In this document: positions 8,320-16,221 of the stretch, piece by piece
How positions within the stretch are numbered: the stretch's first letter is position 1
Layout of the letters: every line of letters begins with the position of its first letter
From: Streptomyces sp. S465
Lineage (GTDB): Bacteria; Actinomycetota; Actinomycetes; Streptomycetales; Streptomycetaceae
DNA length: 64,000 bases
Assembly (NCBI RefSeq): GCF_026898115.1
Contig: NZ_CP114036.1
Span: 7,868,001 to 7,932,000 of the forward strand
Direction: 5' to 3'
Translations under genes and position numbers: made by a program
Notes under the pieces: model-generated
Seen by the model: only the letters and a program-made list of their open reading frames with translations
The model's database searches: none
What the model was told of the DNA's origin: nothing

Positions 8320-9351
8320 GTGACGCCACGCGGTCGCGCGAGAAGTGTCACTATCAAGGATGTGGCGAACCTCGCCGAGGTTTCCCCGAAAACCGTGTCC
8401 AACGTGGTCAATGGGTATGTGCACGTGAGCCCTGTGACGAGAAAGCGGGTTCAGCGGGCCATCCAGGAGCTCGACTTCCGACCGAATAGATCGGCCCGGA
8501 ATCTGCGCCGGGGCAGTACCGGCATCATCGGGATCATCGTCCCCGAATTACATATGTCCTACTTTGCCGAACTCAACCGGCAGTTGCTCATGGCGGTCGA
8601 GGAGCACGGCCGTACCCTGCTCATCGAGCAGACCCTGGGGGACAGGCGGCGGGAAGAGGCGGTCATCGACCATCTCGGCGACCGGTTCGTCGACGGGGTG
8701 GTGGTGAGCCCGCTCGCTCCGCACGGCCGTGCGTTCGCCGGGCGCGCGGACATGCGGTTCGTCTTCATCGGGGAACGCCCCAGCGGCTGTTCCGCCGACT
8801 ATGTGGGCATCGACAATGTCGCGGCCGCCCGGGAAGCCGTCACCCATCTGGTACGCGGCGGTCGGCGGCGCATCGCGGCCATCGGCATCCAGCCCGAGCC
8901 GTGCACCGGCACGCCGCTGCTGCGGCATACGGGCTACCGCCAGGCGCTGGCAGCGGCCGGGCTGCCGGTGGACAGCCGGCTGGAGAAGGGAACCGCCCGC
9001 TACCACCTGCGCGAGGGGGCGCAGGCGATGCGCTCGCTGCTGGAGGAGCCCGACGCGCCGGACGCGGTGTTCTGCTTCAACGACGCACTGGCTCTGGGGG
9101 CGTTACGGACGCTGCACGAACGCGGGCTGCGGGTCCCCGACGACGTCGCCGTCATGGGTTTCGATGACTTCGAGGCCGCGGAGTTCAGCACGCCGAACCT
9201 GAGCAGCGTCGCCTCGGACAAAGCCGCCATGGCCCGCAGCGCGGTACGTCTGTTGCTGGAACGGATCGATGTGCCCGACCGGCCGGCCAGGGAGATTCTG
9301 ATCGGGCACACCCTGCGGATCCGCGAATCCACGGAGGGCGGATTCGCCTAG
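8320..9351 (+). CDS. LacI-family transcriptional regulator
   Basis: 343 residues from a GTG with a GGAGGGAG ribosome site. The N-terminal HTH (VTIKDVANLAEVSPKTVSNVVNG) and hinge helix (RPNRSARNLRRG) are followed by a periplasmic-binding-protein-like sugar-sensing domain ending in GFDDFEAAEFSTPNLSSVASDK. It is divergent from the GH51-glfT2-glf operon, the usual arrangement for a local repressor released by a sugar. The ligand cannot be deduced; galactofuranose- or arabinose-type sugars are the obvious candidates given the neighbouring glycosidase. Confidence 0.92.
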   Translation: MTPRGRARSVTIKDVANLAEVSPKTVSNVVNGYVHVSPVTRKRVQRAIQELDFRPNRSARNLRRGSTGIIGIIVPELHMSYFAELNRQLLMAVEEHGRTLLIEQTLGDRRREEAVIDHLGDRFVDGVVVSPLAPHGRAFAGRADMRFVFIGERPSGCSADYVGIDNVAAAREAVTHLVRGGRRRIAAIGIQPEPCTGTPLLRHTGYRQALAAAGLPVDSRLEKGTARYHLREGAQAMRSLLEEPDAPDAVFCFNDALALGALRTLHERGLRVPDDVAVMGFDDFEAAEFSTPNLSSVASDKAAMARSAVRLLLERIDVPDRPAREILIGHTLRIRESTEGGFA

Positions 9352-9384
9352 CTCACGCTCCTGACCCGTTTCAGATCACCGTGC

Positions 9385-10401
9385 TCAATCACGGCCGGCC
9401 ATCAAAAACCCCGCCTGCAACCGGCTTTCCGCACCGACCTGTTCGACCAACTCGGCGATGTGCCTGCGGCACGTCCGTACCGATATCCCGACCCGACGGG
9501 CGATCACGCCGTCGCGAGCGCCCTGGACGAGCAGATGGAGAATGCGGCGCTTGACCTCGTCACCGGTCAGCGCCTCGGCGTCGAGCTCGGCCTGCTCGGC
9601 CGGCGACACCGCCTCCGACCAGTGCTGTTCAAAGGCGCCCCGGAGCATGTCCAGCACCGTGGTCTGCCGGACCACGACCGCGCTGCCCGCCCGGCCTCCC
9701 GCGGCCGGGATGAACGCGGCATGCTCGTCCAGGATCACCAGGGGCCCCGCCACCTGGGGCACGACGCGCACCTGCGTTCCGGCACGGGCGGCGGTCGATG
9801 CGCAGCGCCGCGCCGCCCAGTCGTCGTCCAGCACCTCGGCCGCGCACACCGCCCGCACCCGCACACCGCGCTTGGACAATGACGGGGTCTCCGCCAGCAC
9901 CTGGTTGAGCAGGCCGCCGAAGCCCTCCGTCCCGGCGTGCAGCAGCAGCACTTCCCGGACGCTGCCCTCGGCGATCTCGCTGACCAGCAGGTTGATCCCG
10001 ACGCCCTCCGGAATCATGCCGATGGTGTCGCTCCCGCGCCGCATATGTCGCTTGCGGTGCCGCCGGTACATGGACATCAGCCTGCGGAAATCGTCGTTCA
10101 GCCGGTCCGCCTCATCACGGAACTCCACGATCTGCTTCTCCAGCGGGCCCACGATGTTCGCCGCTACGGCATCCGGTCTGCCCGCGACCAGCCGCCCCTT
10201 CCCGTCCGTGTGCAGCAGCCGCAGCCGCAGGAGCCGTTCCAGACATTGGTTGAAGAGGGGAACACTCAGTCCCAGCTGCTCGGGAATCGCGTCGACTTCG
10301 GTGCGTCCCCGGTCGAGGACCCATCGATAGACGACCCAGCTAATGTCGTCCAGAGTGGAAATGACGCGTGGATCACTGTGCCCCCGTTCCGCACCCGGCA
10401 C
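9385..10401 (-). CDS. HTH regulator with TrmB-like N-terminus and LuxR-type C-terminus
   Basis: 338 residues from a GTG. An N-terminal winged-helix segment (ISTLDDISWVVYRWVLDRGRTEVDAIPEQLGLS, residues 14-70) precedes a central domain with a short Arg/His-rich stretch (RRHRKRHMRRGSD). The C-terminal LuxR-like HTH includes LLVQGARDGVIARRVGISVRTCRRHIAEL. This architecture is common among Streptomyces regulators in or beside secondary-metabolite clusters. The 3' end converges on the LacI gene with a 33-bp gap. The long upstream region contains copy 3 of the 46-bp element. It probably controls the operon starting at 10770 or the galactofuranose genes; no target site was identified. Confidence 0.8.
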   Translation of the reverse strand: MPGAERGHSDPRVISTLDDISWVVYRWVLDRGRTEVDAIPEQLGLSVPLFNQCLERLLRLRLLHTDGKGRLVAGRPDAVAANIVGPLEKQIVEFRDEADRLNDDFRRLMSMYRRHRKRHMRRGSDTIGMIPEGVGINLLVSEIAEGSVREVLLLHAGTEGFGGLLNQVLAETPSLSKRGVRVRAVCAAEVLDDDWAARRCASTAARAGTQVRVVPQVAGPLVILDEHAAFIPAAGGRAGSAVVVRQTTVLDMLRGAFEQHWSEAVSPAEQAELDAEALTGDEVKRRILHLLVQGARDGVIARRVGISVRTCRRHIAELVEQVGAESRLQAGFLMAGRD

Positions 10402-10769
10402 GACACCACCTAGTTCCTCTTGGAGAGACAGCGCGGCCTCCGGTTTCTGCCTACCGACGCTGAATCGTTACCCGCATAACTAGTTGGCAAATCCAGGGAT
10501 CGGCGGCCCGCCCCGGACCCGGCACTCGTCCCAATAGGCGTGATCTTTGGACCGTCCACCGCGACCGCGATAGTGGAACGGCTGATTCCGGGCGGTTTGC
10601 GGGAGGTATTCCCACGGGTTCGTGCCTCCGGATCGTCGTCCGCGCCGCGTCCGGTGGTCGTCATGTTGAGGCAGTGCAGCATGGTGACGGTGCCCCGCCC
10701 TAGACGCGCACATCACCGCTCATAAAGATTGCCCCTAGCCTCAACGCAGCCGTCCGAGGGGGGAATCCC
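10402..10769. other. Divergent intergenic region with a possible leader frame
   Basis: No convincing gene. A 90-codon minus-strand frame (10682-10410, starting MLHCLNM) ends 8 bases before the regulator's GTG. Its composition is unlike the surrounding proteins (rich in Ser, Arg, Asn and Gly), so it may be only a leader. The region is less G+C-rich than its flanks, as expected for two divergent promoters: one for the 9385-10401 regulator, one for the long rightward operon. Confidence 0.5.
10662..10707 (-). repeat. 46-bp shared intergenic element, copy 3 (diverged)
   Basis: On the minus strand GCGTCTA, a 17-base spacer, then CATGCTGCACTGCC and CAACATG follow the same spacing as copies 1 and 2. 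The match is 5 of 7 bases in the first block and about 16 of 22 in the second. It points towards the 9385-10401 regulator. The weaker match lowers confidence, but spacing and location agree with the other two copies. Confidence 0.45.
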
Positions 10770-11144
10770 GTGGTAGGAGTGCGTCTCGACCACCTTCGGG
10801 TCGATGTCAAAGACATCGACCGGGCCGAACGGTTCTACTCGGAGGCATTGGGACTGCGGCGGATCGTCCGGTATGAAACCGAGAATGGTGTCATCCTGCA
10901 GATGGGTCCCGGCGGAGCACCACCCGGAGTCGAGCTGTGGTTCGAGCACGGGCTGGAGCCCCGCCCGAGTGCGACGGAACACCTGGCGTTCGCCGTCGAC
11001 GACGTCCGCGGCCTGCTGGAACGCGTCCGCGCTCTCGGCTACGAGGTGGAGAGGGAACCGTGGCAGATCGGTGACGAGACCGTCGCCTTCGTCCGCGATC
11101 CCGACGGGCATCTGGTGGAGTTCAACGATTTCGTCGGCCGGTGA
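10770..11144 (+). CDS. VOC-superfamily (glyoxalase-fold) protein, copy 1
   Basis: 124 residues from a GTG with a GAGGGGGG site 6 bases upstream. It has two beta-alpha-beta-beta-beta units typical of the vicinal-oxygen-chelate fold: LDHLRVDVKDIDRAERFYSEALG and TEHLAFAVDDVRGLLERVRALGY. Likely metal ligands are His8, the His of TEHLAF and the Glu of HLVEFND. Family members are lyases, dioxygenases, isomerases or resistance proteins. A clearly homologous copy lies at 23182-23550. This gene begins the long operon that includes GTP cyclohydrolase II. A role in isomerising or opening a sugar- or pyrimidine-derived intermediate is only a guess. Confidence 0.85.
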   Translation: MVGVRLDHLRVDVKDIDRAERFYSEALGLRRIVRYETENGVILQMGPGGAPPGVELWFEHGLEPRPSATEHLAFAVDDVRGLLERVRALGYEVEREPWQIGDETVAFVRDPDGHLVEFNDFVGR

Positions 11145-11214
11145 CTCGACGAACCGCACTCGCACGCGCGCATCCGGCCGGGCACGGCTCGTACGCATCG
11201 TCAGGAGATGATCA

Positions 11215-11817
11215 GTGATACTGGCCAGTACCGTCCTGCAAACCGCACACGGCACCTTCGATGTCGCCACGCACGGCGCGGACGGCCCGGAGCGGTGCCT
11301 CTCCATCTCTCAGGGTGAGCTCGGAAAGGACGGCACAGCCGTTCGGCTTCACTCGTCGTGCGTCTTCGGCGAGGCATTACTCGCCTGCGACTGTGACTGC
11401 GGGCCGCAATTGGCCACCGCCCTCGACGAGATCAACCGGCGCGGCGCGGGCCTCGTGGTCTACCTGTATCAGGAGGGCCGCGGCGCCGGGCTGGACCTCA
11501 AGATCCGCGGCATGGAGCGGCAGCGCTTGGAGGGCATCAATTCCTACCAGGCGTATTCCTCGCTCGGCCTGCCACGCGACCTGCGCGACTACTCACTGGC
11601 AGCAGTGGCGATGAAAGATCTCAAAGTGTCCAAGAACGTCACCCTGCTGTCGAACAATCCCAGCAAGCGCGGGGCGATGGAGAAACTGGGGTACCGCATA
11701 GTCGACCAGGTGGCGATGTCCTACCAGGTGAGCCGGCGGGCCTATGACTATCTGCTGATGAAGCAGAGCGAGGGCATGCACACCCTCGATTTCGACAAGA
11801 TCGACTTTGTCGACTGA
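11215..11817 (+). CDS. ribA: GTP cyclohydrolase II (RibA type)
   Basis: 200 residues from a GTG with an AGGAG site 7 bases upstream. The zinc site C-x10-C-x-C is intact (SSCVFGEALLACDCDCG). The GTP-binding and catalytic segments YLYQEGRGAGLDLKIRGMER and LLSNNPSKRGAMEKLGY are also present. It opens GTP to 2,5-diamino-6-ribosylamino-4(3H)-pyrimidinone 5'-phosphate, the first riboflavin intermediate. There is no fused RibB domain and no other riboflavin gene nearby, so this copy probably supplies a pyrimidine or flavin precursor to a specialised pathway. The next gene starts inside its 3' end. Confidence 0.92.
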   Translation: MILASTVLQTAHGTFDVATHGADGPERCLSISQGELGKDGTAVRLHSSCVFGEALLACDCDCGPQLATALDEINRRGAGLVVYLYQEGRGAGLDLKIRGMERQRLEGINSYQAYSSLGLPRDLRDYSLAAVAMKDLKVSKNVTLLSNNPSKRGAMEKLGYRIVDQVAMSYQVSRRAYDYLLMKQSEGMHTLDFDKIDFVD

Positions 11818-12853
11818 GCCCGCGGCGGGCCGCCTGTACGTCGTCGACTTCACTGGTTTGGGCAGCGCCTGTCTGGCAGTGCCGGTGCTGCGCGGCATGG
11901 AGGAGGCGAATCCGCGGGTCCGCTACACCTACCTGGAGAACGCCCTGCTGCGCGACCCGGAACTGCTGGACGCCGCCGGCCTGCGTGGCCTGGTCGGTCT
12001 GGCGCCGTCGCGGTGGCGACGGTTCGACCGCTCGGACTGGACGGACATCGCGGAGTTCATCGAACGACACCGATTGGACACTGTGGTGAACTTCCGCAAT
12101 CCCGACCTCGCCGTCGACGGGCGGTACGCGCAGTTCCGCGACTGGTGCGGGCGGAACGGGCTCCGGCTGCGCTGGCACGATCTGTACGAGGTGGACGACG
12201 TGGGCCCGCTGCACGTCCGGGAGCGCATGACGACGGTGCTCGCCGCCGCCGGGCTCACGGTGGCGCCCGCACCCGACGAGTGGCTTCGCGGACCGGCACC
12301 GCCCCCTCGCGGACACCGCGACCAGCGGCTCGTCGGCTTGTTCAGCAGCGCCAGCTCGACCGCCAAGCGCTGGCCGACCGACCGGTGGCTGGGCCTGGCC
12401 CGCGAACTGGCGGCGGACGATGTGACGTTCGTAGTGCTGAGCGGCTCCGGCGGTGATGAGCTCGATCTCACGCTCGATCTGGCCGAGCGGCTGGCGGCGG
12501 TGGTCCCGCGGCACCGCCTGGTCCTCGCCCCGGCGGGAAACGTGCGCGAACTCGTGGCGCGGCTGAGCACGCTGTCGGTGCTCGTGGCCAACGACACCGG
12601 CGTCGGCCACGTCGCCGCGGCGTGCGGCACCCCGGTGGTGTCCGTTTTCCTGTCGACCGACGCACGGGTGTGGCGGCCCCGCTCCCGCACCGCCGTGGCC
12701 GTACAGAGCGCGGTGGGCGCGCGCTGCCCGAACCAGCGACCGCTCCAGGGCAACTGCACCCGTCACTACGACACCTGCGACGCGCCGTGCCATCTGGACC
12801 TGCCCCCCGAAGTGATCGCGAAAGCCGTGCGGAATGTCCTTCCCGCGCAGTGA
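11807..12853 (+). CDS. GT9-family (ADP-heptose:acceptor) glycosyltransferase
   Basis: 348 residues. The only good start is a TTG overlapping the ribA stop by 11 bases. The family-9 signatures are present: an N-terminal Rossmann strand (LYVVDFTGLGSACLAVPVLRGM), KRWPTDRWLGLARELA, and NDTGVGHVAAACGTPVVSVF near residue 265. GT9 enzymes of Gram-negative bacteria transfer heptose from ADP-L-glycero-beta-D-manno-heptose. Genes for making such a donor (GmhA-HldE fusion, HldD-like) are in the same operon, which makes a heptosyl donor likely. A cluster of Cys residues near the C-terminus (CPNQRPLQGNC, CDAPC) could bind metal. Confidence 0.85.
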   Translation: MSTEPAAGRLYVVDFTGLGSACLAVPVLRGMEEANPRVRYTYLENALLRDPELLDAAGLRGLVGLAPSRWRRFDRSDWTDIAEFIERHRLDTVVNFRNPDLAVDGRYAQFRDWCGRNGLRLRWHDLYEVDDVGPLHVRERMTTVLAAAGLTVAPAPDEWLRGPAPPPRGHRDQRLVGLFSSASSTAKRWPTDRWLGLARELAADDVTFVVLSGSGGDELDLTLDLAERLAAVVPRHRLVLAPAGNVRELVARLSTLSVLVANDTGVGHVAAACGTPVVSVFLSTDARVWRPRSRTAVAVQSAVGARCPNQRPLQGNCTRHYDTCDAPCHLDLPPEVIAKAVRNVLPAQ

Positions 12854-12863
12854 GGGAGTACCC

Positions 12864-13724
12864 ATGCCATCCCGTGAACTGACCGTCGCCGCACCGGAGT
12901 TCGTCGGAACAGGACCGCTGGTGGACTCACTCGACCGGCTGACGGTGCTGCGGGACCTCGGCGTGTCCGCACTGGAGCTGTGGTCGCCGTGGCAGGTGAC
13001 CGAGGACGACGCGGCGGAGGTAGGCGCGGCGCTGCGGGCCGTCGGGGTGCGGGTGGCCTGCGTGTCCTCGCCCAGTTATCTGCACGGGGAGGAGACCGGC
13101 ACCGGGCGCCGGCTCATCGAATCGAGCATCCGGATCGCACATGAGCTGGGCGCGGGACGCGTCAACACCTACTTCGGCCACGGTGGCGACGGCGACGACC
13201 GCCACGCCGCCCGCACCTACGCGGGGCTGGTCGCCCCGCTGCTGGACCAGGCGGCGGAAGCGGGCGTGCTGATCGTGCTGGAGAACGAGTTCGACGGCTT
13301 CGGGCACGACCCCGAGCACTACGACATCTCCCGGCGGGCCGCGTCGCTGCTGCACCTGGCCGAGGTCATCGACCACCCCGCGTTCCGGCTCAACTTCGAC
13401 GCGGCGAACTTCGCCTGCGCGGGCGAGGAGGTCGCCAAGGCGGCCGCGCTGCTCGCGCCGCACGTCGGATACGTACACGTCAAGGACGTGATCACGGTCG
13501 GACCTGGACACGACGGCGCGGCGGCGGGCTGGAACACCTACACCGACGGCGACCACACCTACCAGACCGTCGAGCTGGGCACCGGCGAGGTGCCCTGGGA
13601 CGACGTGCTCGACCGGCTGGAGGGCGCGGGCTACGCCGGACCGTTCACGCTGGAACCGCACTGCCAGCCCGAACTCCTCGCCGACCAGCTCGCCGTGTCC
13701 GTGGCCTACCTCACCAACCGGTGA
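12864..13724 (+). CDS. Sugar phosphate isomerase/epimerase (TIM barrel)
   Basis: 286 residues from an ATG preceded by GAGGGAG. It has the AP-endonuclease-2/xylose-isomerase-like barrel: ALELWSPWQVTEDD near the N-terminus, VLIVLENEFDG with a metal-ligand Glu near residue 140, FRLNFDAANF, GYVHVKDV with His, and a final FTLEPHC. Such enzymes isomerise or epimerise free or phosphorylated sugars and inositols using a divalent metal. It is the fourth gene of the operon; its TGA overlaps the next ATG. It could act on a heptulose or on a later keto-sugar intermediate. Confidence 0.85.
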   Translation: MPSRELTVAAPEFVGTGPLVDSLDRLTVLRDLGVSALELWSPWQVTEDDAAEVGAALRAVGVRVACVSSPSYLHGEETGTGRRLIESSIRIAHELGAGRVNTYFGHGGDGDDRHAARTYAGLVAPLLDQAAEAGVLIVLENEFDGFGHDPEHYDISRRAASLLHLAEVIDHPAFRLNFDAANFACAGEEVAKAAALLAPHVGYVHVKDVITVGPGHDGAAAGWNTYTDGDHTYQTVELGTGEVPWDDVLDRLEGAGYAGPFTLEPHCQPELLADQLAVSVAYLTNR

Positions 13725-14629
13725 TGACCATGACGGCAACCGGCGCGGGCGTCACCGCCACCGCCGCGGCGACCTACTTCCGCCTGCGCCGCGAACTGGT
13801 GTCGCCGGAGTGCGAGCGGCTGGTGGTGCCCGCGGACGCGGGGACCCCGTTCTGGTCCTGGTACGCGGGGTGGCTGCGGGGCGGCGAGGTCCGCGTCGAG
13901 GCCGGCCCCGCCGCGGGCCTGGCGTTCCCCGAACCCACCGGGGAGGTCGCGCAGTGGTGCTCGGGCGGTCTCGCCTCGGCCTACACCGACCTGCTGGTGA
14001 ACCACCTCTCGCCCACGCGACTGAGCTACCGCAGCTTCGCGGCCGAGGTCGAACCGCACCGCGGTGGCGCGCCGCTGCTGTTCACCCTCGCCGTACTGTC
14101 GGCGCACCGCGGCGCGGCGTGCTCCTACGTCGGTGTCGCCCGGCGCGCCGCCCTGGCCGCGCCCGCCGGCCCGCCCGGCCCGACGGACCTCGACGCGGAC
14201 CTGGAGTTCCTCGCGCGGTGGAACGAGTTCCACCCGGCGCTGCGGCTGCGCACGGTCTGCGGCGACCTCACCCGCGAGCGGCTGCTGGCCGCGCTGCCAC
14301 CGGGCGCCGAGCACCAGCTGGAGGGCTGCGGCCGCACCGGCGCCGCGCCGTGGTGCGGCGACTGCGCGCTGTGCTTCGACACCTTCTACGCCGCCAAGGC
14401 GGTGGGACGCCCGCTGGGATTCCGGCTGTCCCGACGCATCTTCGAGGAGCGCTACACCCGCGACTACCGCACCTGGCTGGACGCCGAGTTCCGCGGCGCC
14501 CAGGACGGCGGGCCGCAACTCCTGGCGAGGTTGCAGATCAGCCACGGCCTGACGTGCGACCCGAGGGCGGACGTCGACCACAGGCAGGAGAAGCCGACCG
14601 GCACCCACCACGAGGAGCAGCACACATGA
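13724..14629 (+). CDS. QueC-like protein with degenerate PP-loop and intact zinc site
   Basis: 301 residues; the ATG overlaps the preceding stop (TGATG). The PP-loop ATPase signature SGGxDS appears as WCSGGLAS (around residue 80), so the aspartate is replaced by alanine. The C-terminal zinc motif C-x8-C-x2-C-x2-C (GCGRTGAAPW, then CGDCALC, around residues 205-220) has exactly the spacing of QueC, which makes 7-cyano-7-deazaguanine. The rest is diverged. It may be an adenylating enzyme with altered chemistry or a binding protein. No QueD, QueE or QueF gene is present, so queuosine synthesis is not supported. The C-terminal tail is rich in His and Glu. Confidence 0.62.
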   Translation: MTMTATGAGVTATAAATYFRLRRELVSPECERLVVPADAGTPFWSWYAGWLRGGEVRVEAGPAAGLAFPEPTGEVAQWCSGGLASAYTDLLVNHLSPTRLSYRSFAAEVEPHRGGAPLLFTLAVLSAHRGAACSYVGVARRAALAAPAGPPGPTDLDADLEFLARWNEFHPALRLRTVCGDLTRERLLAALPPGAEHQLEGCGRTGAAPWCGDCALCFDTFYAAKAVGRPLGFRLSRRIFEERYTRDYRTWLDAEFRGAQDGGPQLLARLQISHGLTCDPRADVDHRQEKPTGTHHEEQHT

Positions 14630-14691
14630 CCGATCAGGCCGTCTCCAGCAGCGGGGCCACCGCCGTCGACCGCGGCGCCGGCACGCCCTGA
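14626..14691 (+). CDS. Possible 21-residue coupled peptide
   Basis: An ATG overlapping the previous stop (ATGA) opens a frame starting MTDQAVSSSGATAVDRG and ending 43 bases before the next gene. It has a GAGGAG ribosome site 7 bases upstream. No homology is recognised. It may be a real microprotein, a translational relay, or the remnant of a shortened gene. Confidence 0.3.
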   Translation: MTDQAVSSSGATAVDRGAGTP

Positions 14692-14734
14692 CGCGCCGAT
14701 CCCGCCGTACTCGGGGAGCTGTCCGGGAGGACCA

Positions 14735-15736
14735 GTGGATCGTACCTACGAAGAGGAGATCGCCACCCTCGGCGCCACCTGGCGCGCCTGGCAGCGGTGG
14801 CGGGGCGAGGCGGAACTCGGCGCGCTGACCGGGCGGCTGGGCGGCCCGGCGGCGTTCGTCGCCTCGGGCGGCTCGCTCGCGGTGGCGCACCTGGCCGCCG
14901 CGGCCTACGAGCGCCGGTGGCGGCAGCCGGCAGCCGTGCTCACGCCGGTGGAGTTCGCCCTGTCGCCGGTGGAGTTCGGCACCGTGGTGGTGATCTCCGA
15001 CAGCATGAGCCACCCCGACGCCCTGCTGGCGGCCGACCTCGCCGCGGCCGGCCGGGCCCGCGCCGTGGTGCTGTCGAACCGGACCGCCGAGGAGCTGCGG
15101 GACCGTCTGACGGACCGGTTGGCGATCGTGTCCGCGCCCCGGCCGGGACGCGACGGATGGATCGCGACCAACTCGGTGCTCAGCCTGAGCCTGGGCGCGC
15201 TGACCCTGCTGGGAGCTGACGAGGGCGCGCCGGACCCGGACGAGGTGGTGGCGCGCTGGGTCGTGGGCGGACTCCTGCGCGCGGACGCGGACACCACCCG
15301 GCCGCGCCTGCTCTGCCTCTACACACCCGGTCTGCGCAATGTCGCGGTGGACCTGGAAACGCGGGTCATGGAGGCGGGACTGGGGTCGGTCACCATCAGC
15401 GATCTGCGCAACCTCGGCCACGGCCGGCACGTCGGCCTCTACCGCAACGCCGGGTCGACGAGCGTGCTGGTGCTGGCCGAGCGGCGCTGGGCGCCACTGG
15501 TGCGCGGCACGGTCGACTCGCTCCCGCCGGCGGTCGAGGCCACGGTGTGGCAGGCCGGGTGCGACGACTCCTGGGCGCCGGTGGAGCTGCTGGTGCCCAG
15601 CGCCGCGTTCCTCGCCTCGCGCGCCGCGGAGGCCGGCGTCGACCCCGGCAACCCGGAGGTGTGGCCCGGCGGCAACGCGCTGTTCCGCACCCGGGTGGCC
15701 GATGTTGTCCCGGATGTGCTGGGGGAGCGGGGATGA
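14735..15736 (+). CDS. SIS-domain protein (sugar isomerase fold)
   Basis: 333 residues from a GTG with GGGAGGA upstream. Two tandem SIS-like lobes are visible. The first has FVASGGSLAVAHLAAAAYE and VVVISDSMSHPDALLAADLA (about residues 35-105). The second begins near 190 with RLLCLYTPGLRNVAVDLETRVMEAG. This two-lobe layout is like the isomerase half of glucosamine-6-phosphate synthase, but no glutaminase domain is present. It is followed (ATGA) by a flavin-reductase-like gene and preceded by the QueC-like gene. The function is unknown; binding or isomerisation of a phosphosugar is most likely. Confidence 0.7.
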   Translation: MDRTYEEEIATLGATWRAWQRWRGEAELGALTGRLGGPAAFVASGGSLAVAHLAAAAYERRWRQPAAVLTPVEFALSPVEFGTVVVISDSMSHPDALLAADLAAAGRARAVVLSNRTAEELRDRLTDRLAIVSAPRPGRDGWIATNSVLSLSLGALTLLGADEGAPDPDEVVARWVVGGLLRADADTTRPRLLCLYTPGLRNVAVDLETRVMEAGLGSVTISDLRNLGHGRHVGLYRNAGSTSVLVLAERRWAPLVRGTVDSLPPAVEATVWQAGCDDSWAPVELLVPSAAFLASRAAEAGVDPGNPEVWPGGNALFRTRVADVVPDVLGERG

Positions 15737-16221
15737 CCGGCGACGCCCTCCTCGACACCCTCCTCACCAGCTGTGTGGTGGTCACCAGCCGGGACGGCGA
15801 CGAGCCGCGCGGATGCCTCGTCGGCTCCGTCATGCCGGTCGGCTACGACGCGGGTGTGGTGGCGTTCGCGCTCACCGCGGGCTCGCGCACCGAGCGCGCG
15901 GTGGCGGGCAGCGGCGTCGCCGCGCTGCATGTGCTGGCCGCCGACGACCTGGCCACCGCGCGGGTGTTCGCCGCGGACGGGGACCGGTTCGCCAGGGTGC
16001 CGTGGTCGGCGGGCGCCCTGGGCGCACCGGTCCTCGGCGGCGTGGTGGGCGTGCTGGAGGTGGCCGTCACCGCGTCCTGCGTCGCGGGCGGCTGCCGGGT
16101 CTTCTGCGGTGAGGTGCGCCACGCCACCTCGGCGGGCACACCGGACCGCGTCCTGACGATCACCGAAATCCGCGAGCGGGGCGTCGAGCCCGCGCGCGCC
16201 TCGATGGGAGGGGGCACATGA
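15733..16221 (+). CDS. Flavin-reductase-like FMN-binding protein
   Basis: 162 residues overlapping genes on both sides by ATGA. The N-terminus (LLDTLLTSCVVVTSRDGDEPRGCLVGSVMPVGYD) and FALTAGSRTERAVAGSGVAALHVL match the split-barrel flavin reductase domain, where FMN binds. Such proteins supply reduced flavin to monooxygenases or act directly as FMN oxidoreductases. No partner monooxygenase is present in the operon, so direct action on a pathway intermediate is possible. Confidence 0.7.
   Translation: MTGDALLDTLLTSCVVVTSRDGDEPRGCLVGSVMPVGYDAGVVAFALTAGSRTERAVAGSGVAALHVLAADDLATARVFAADGDRFARVPWSAGALGAPVLGGVVGVLEVAVTASCVAGGCRVFCGEVRHATSAGTPDRVLTITEIRERGVEPARASMGGGT

Noticed and set aside
13724..14629. 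Queuosine or 7-deazaguanine DNA-modification pathway
   Set aside because: Only a QueC-like protein is present, its P-loop is altered, and QueD, QueE, TGT and Dpd genes are absent.
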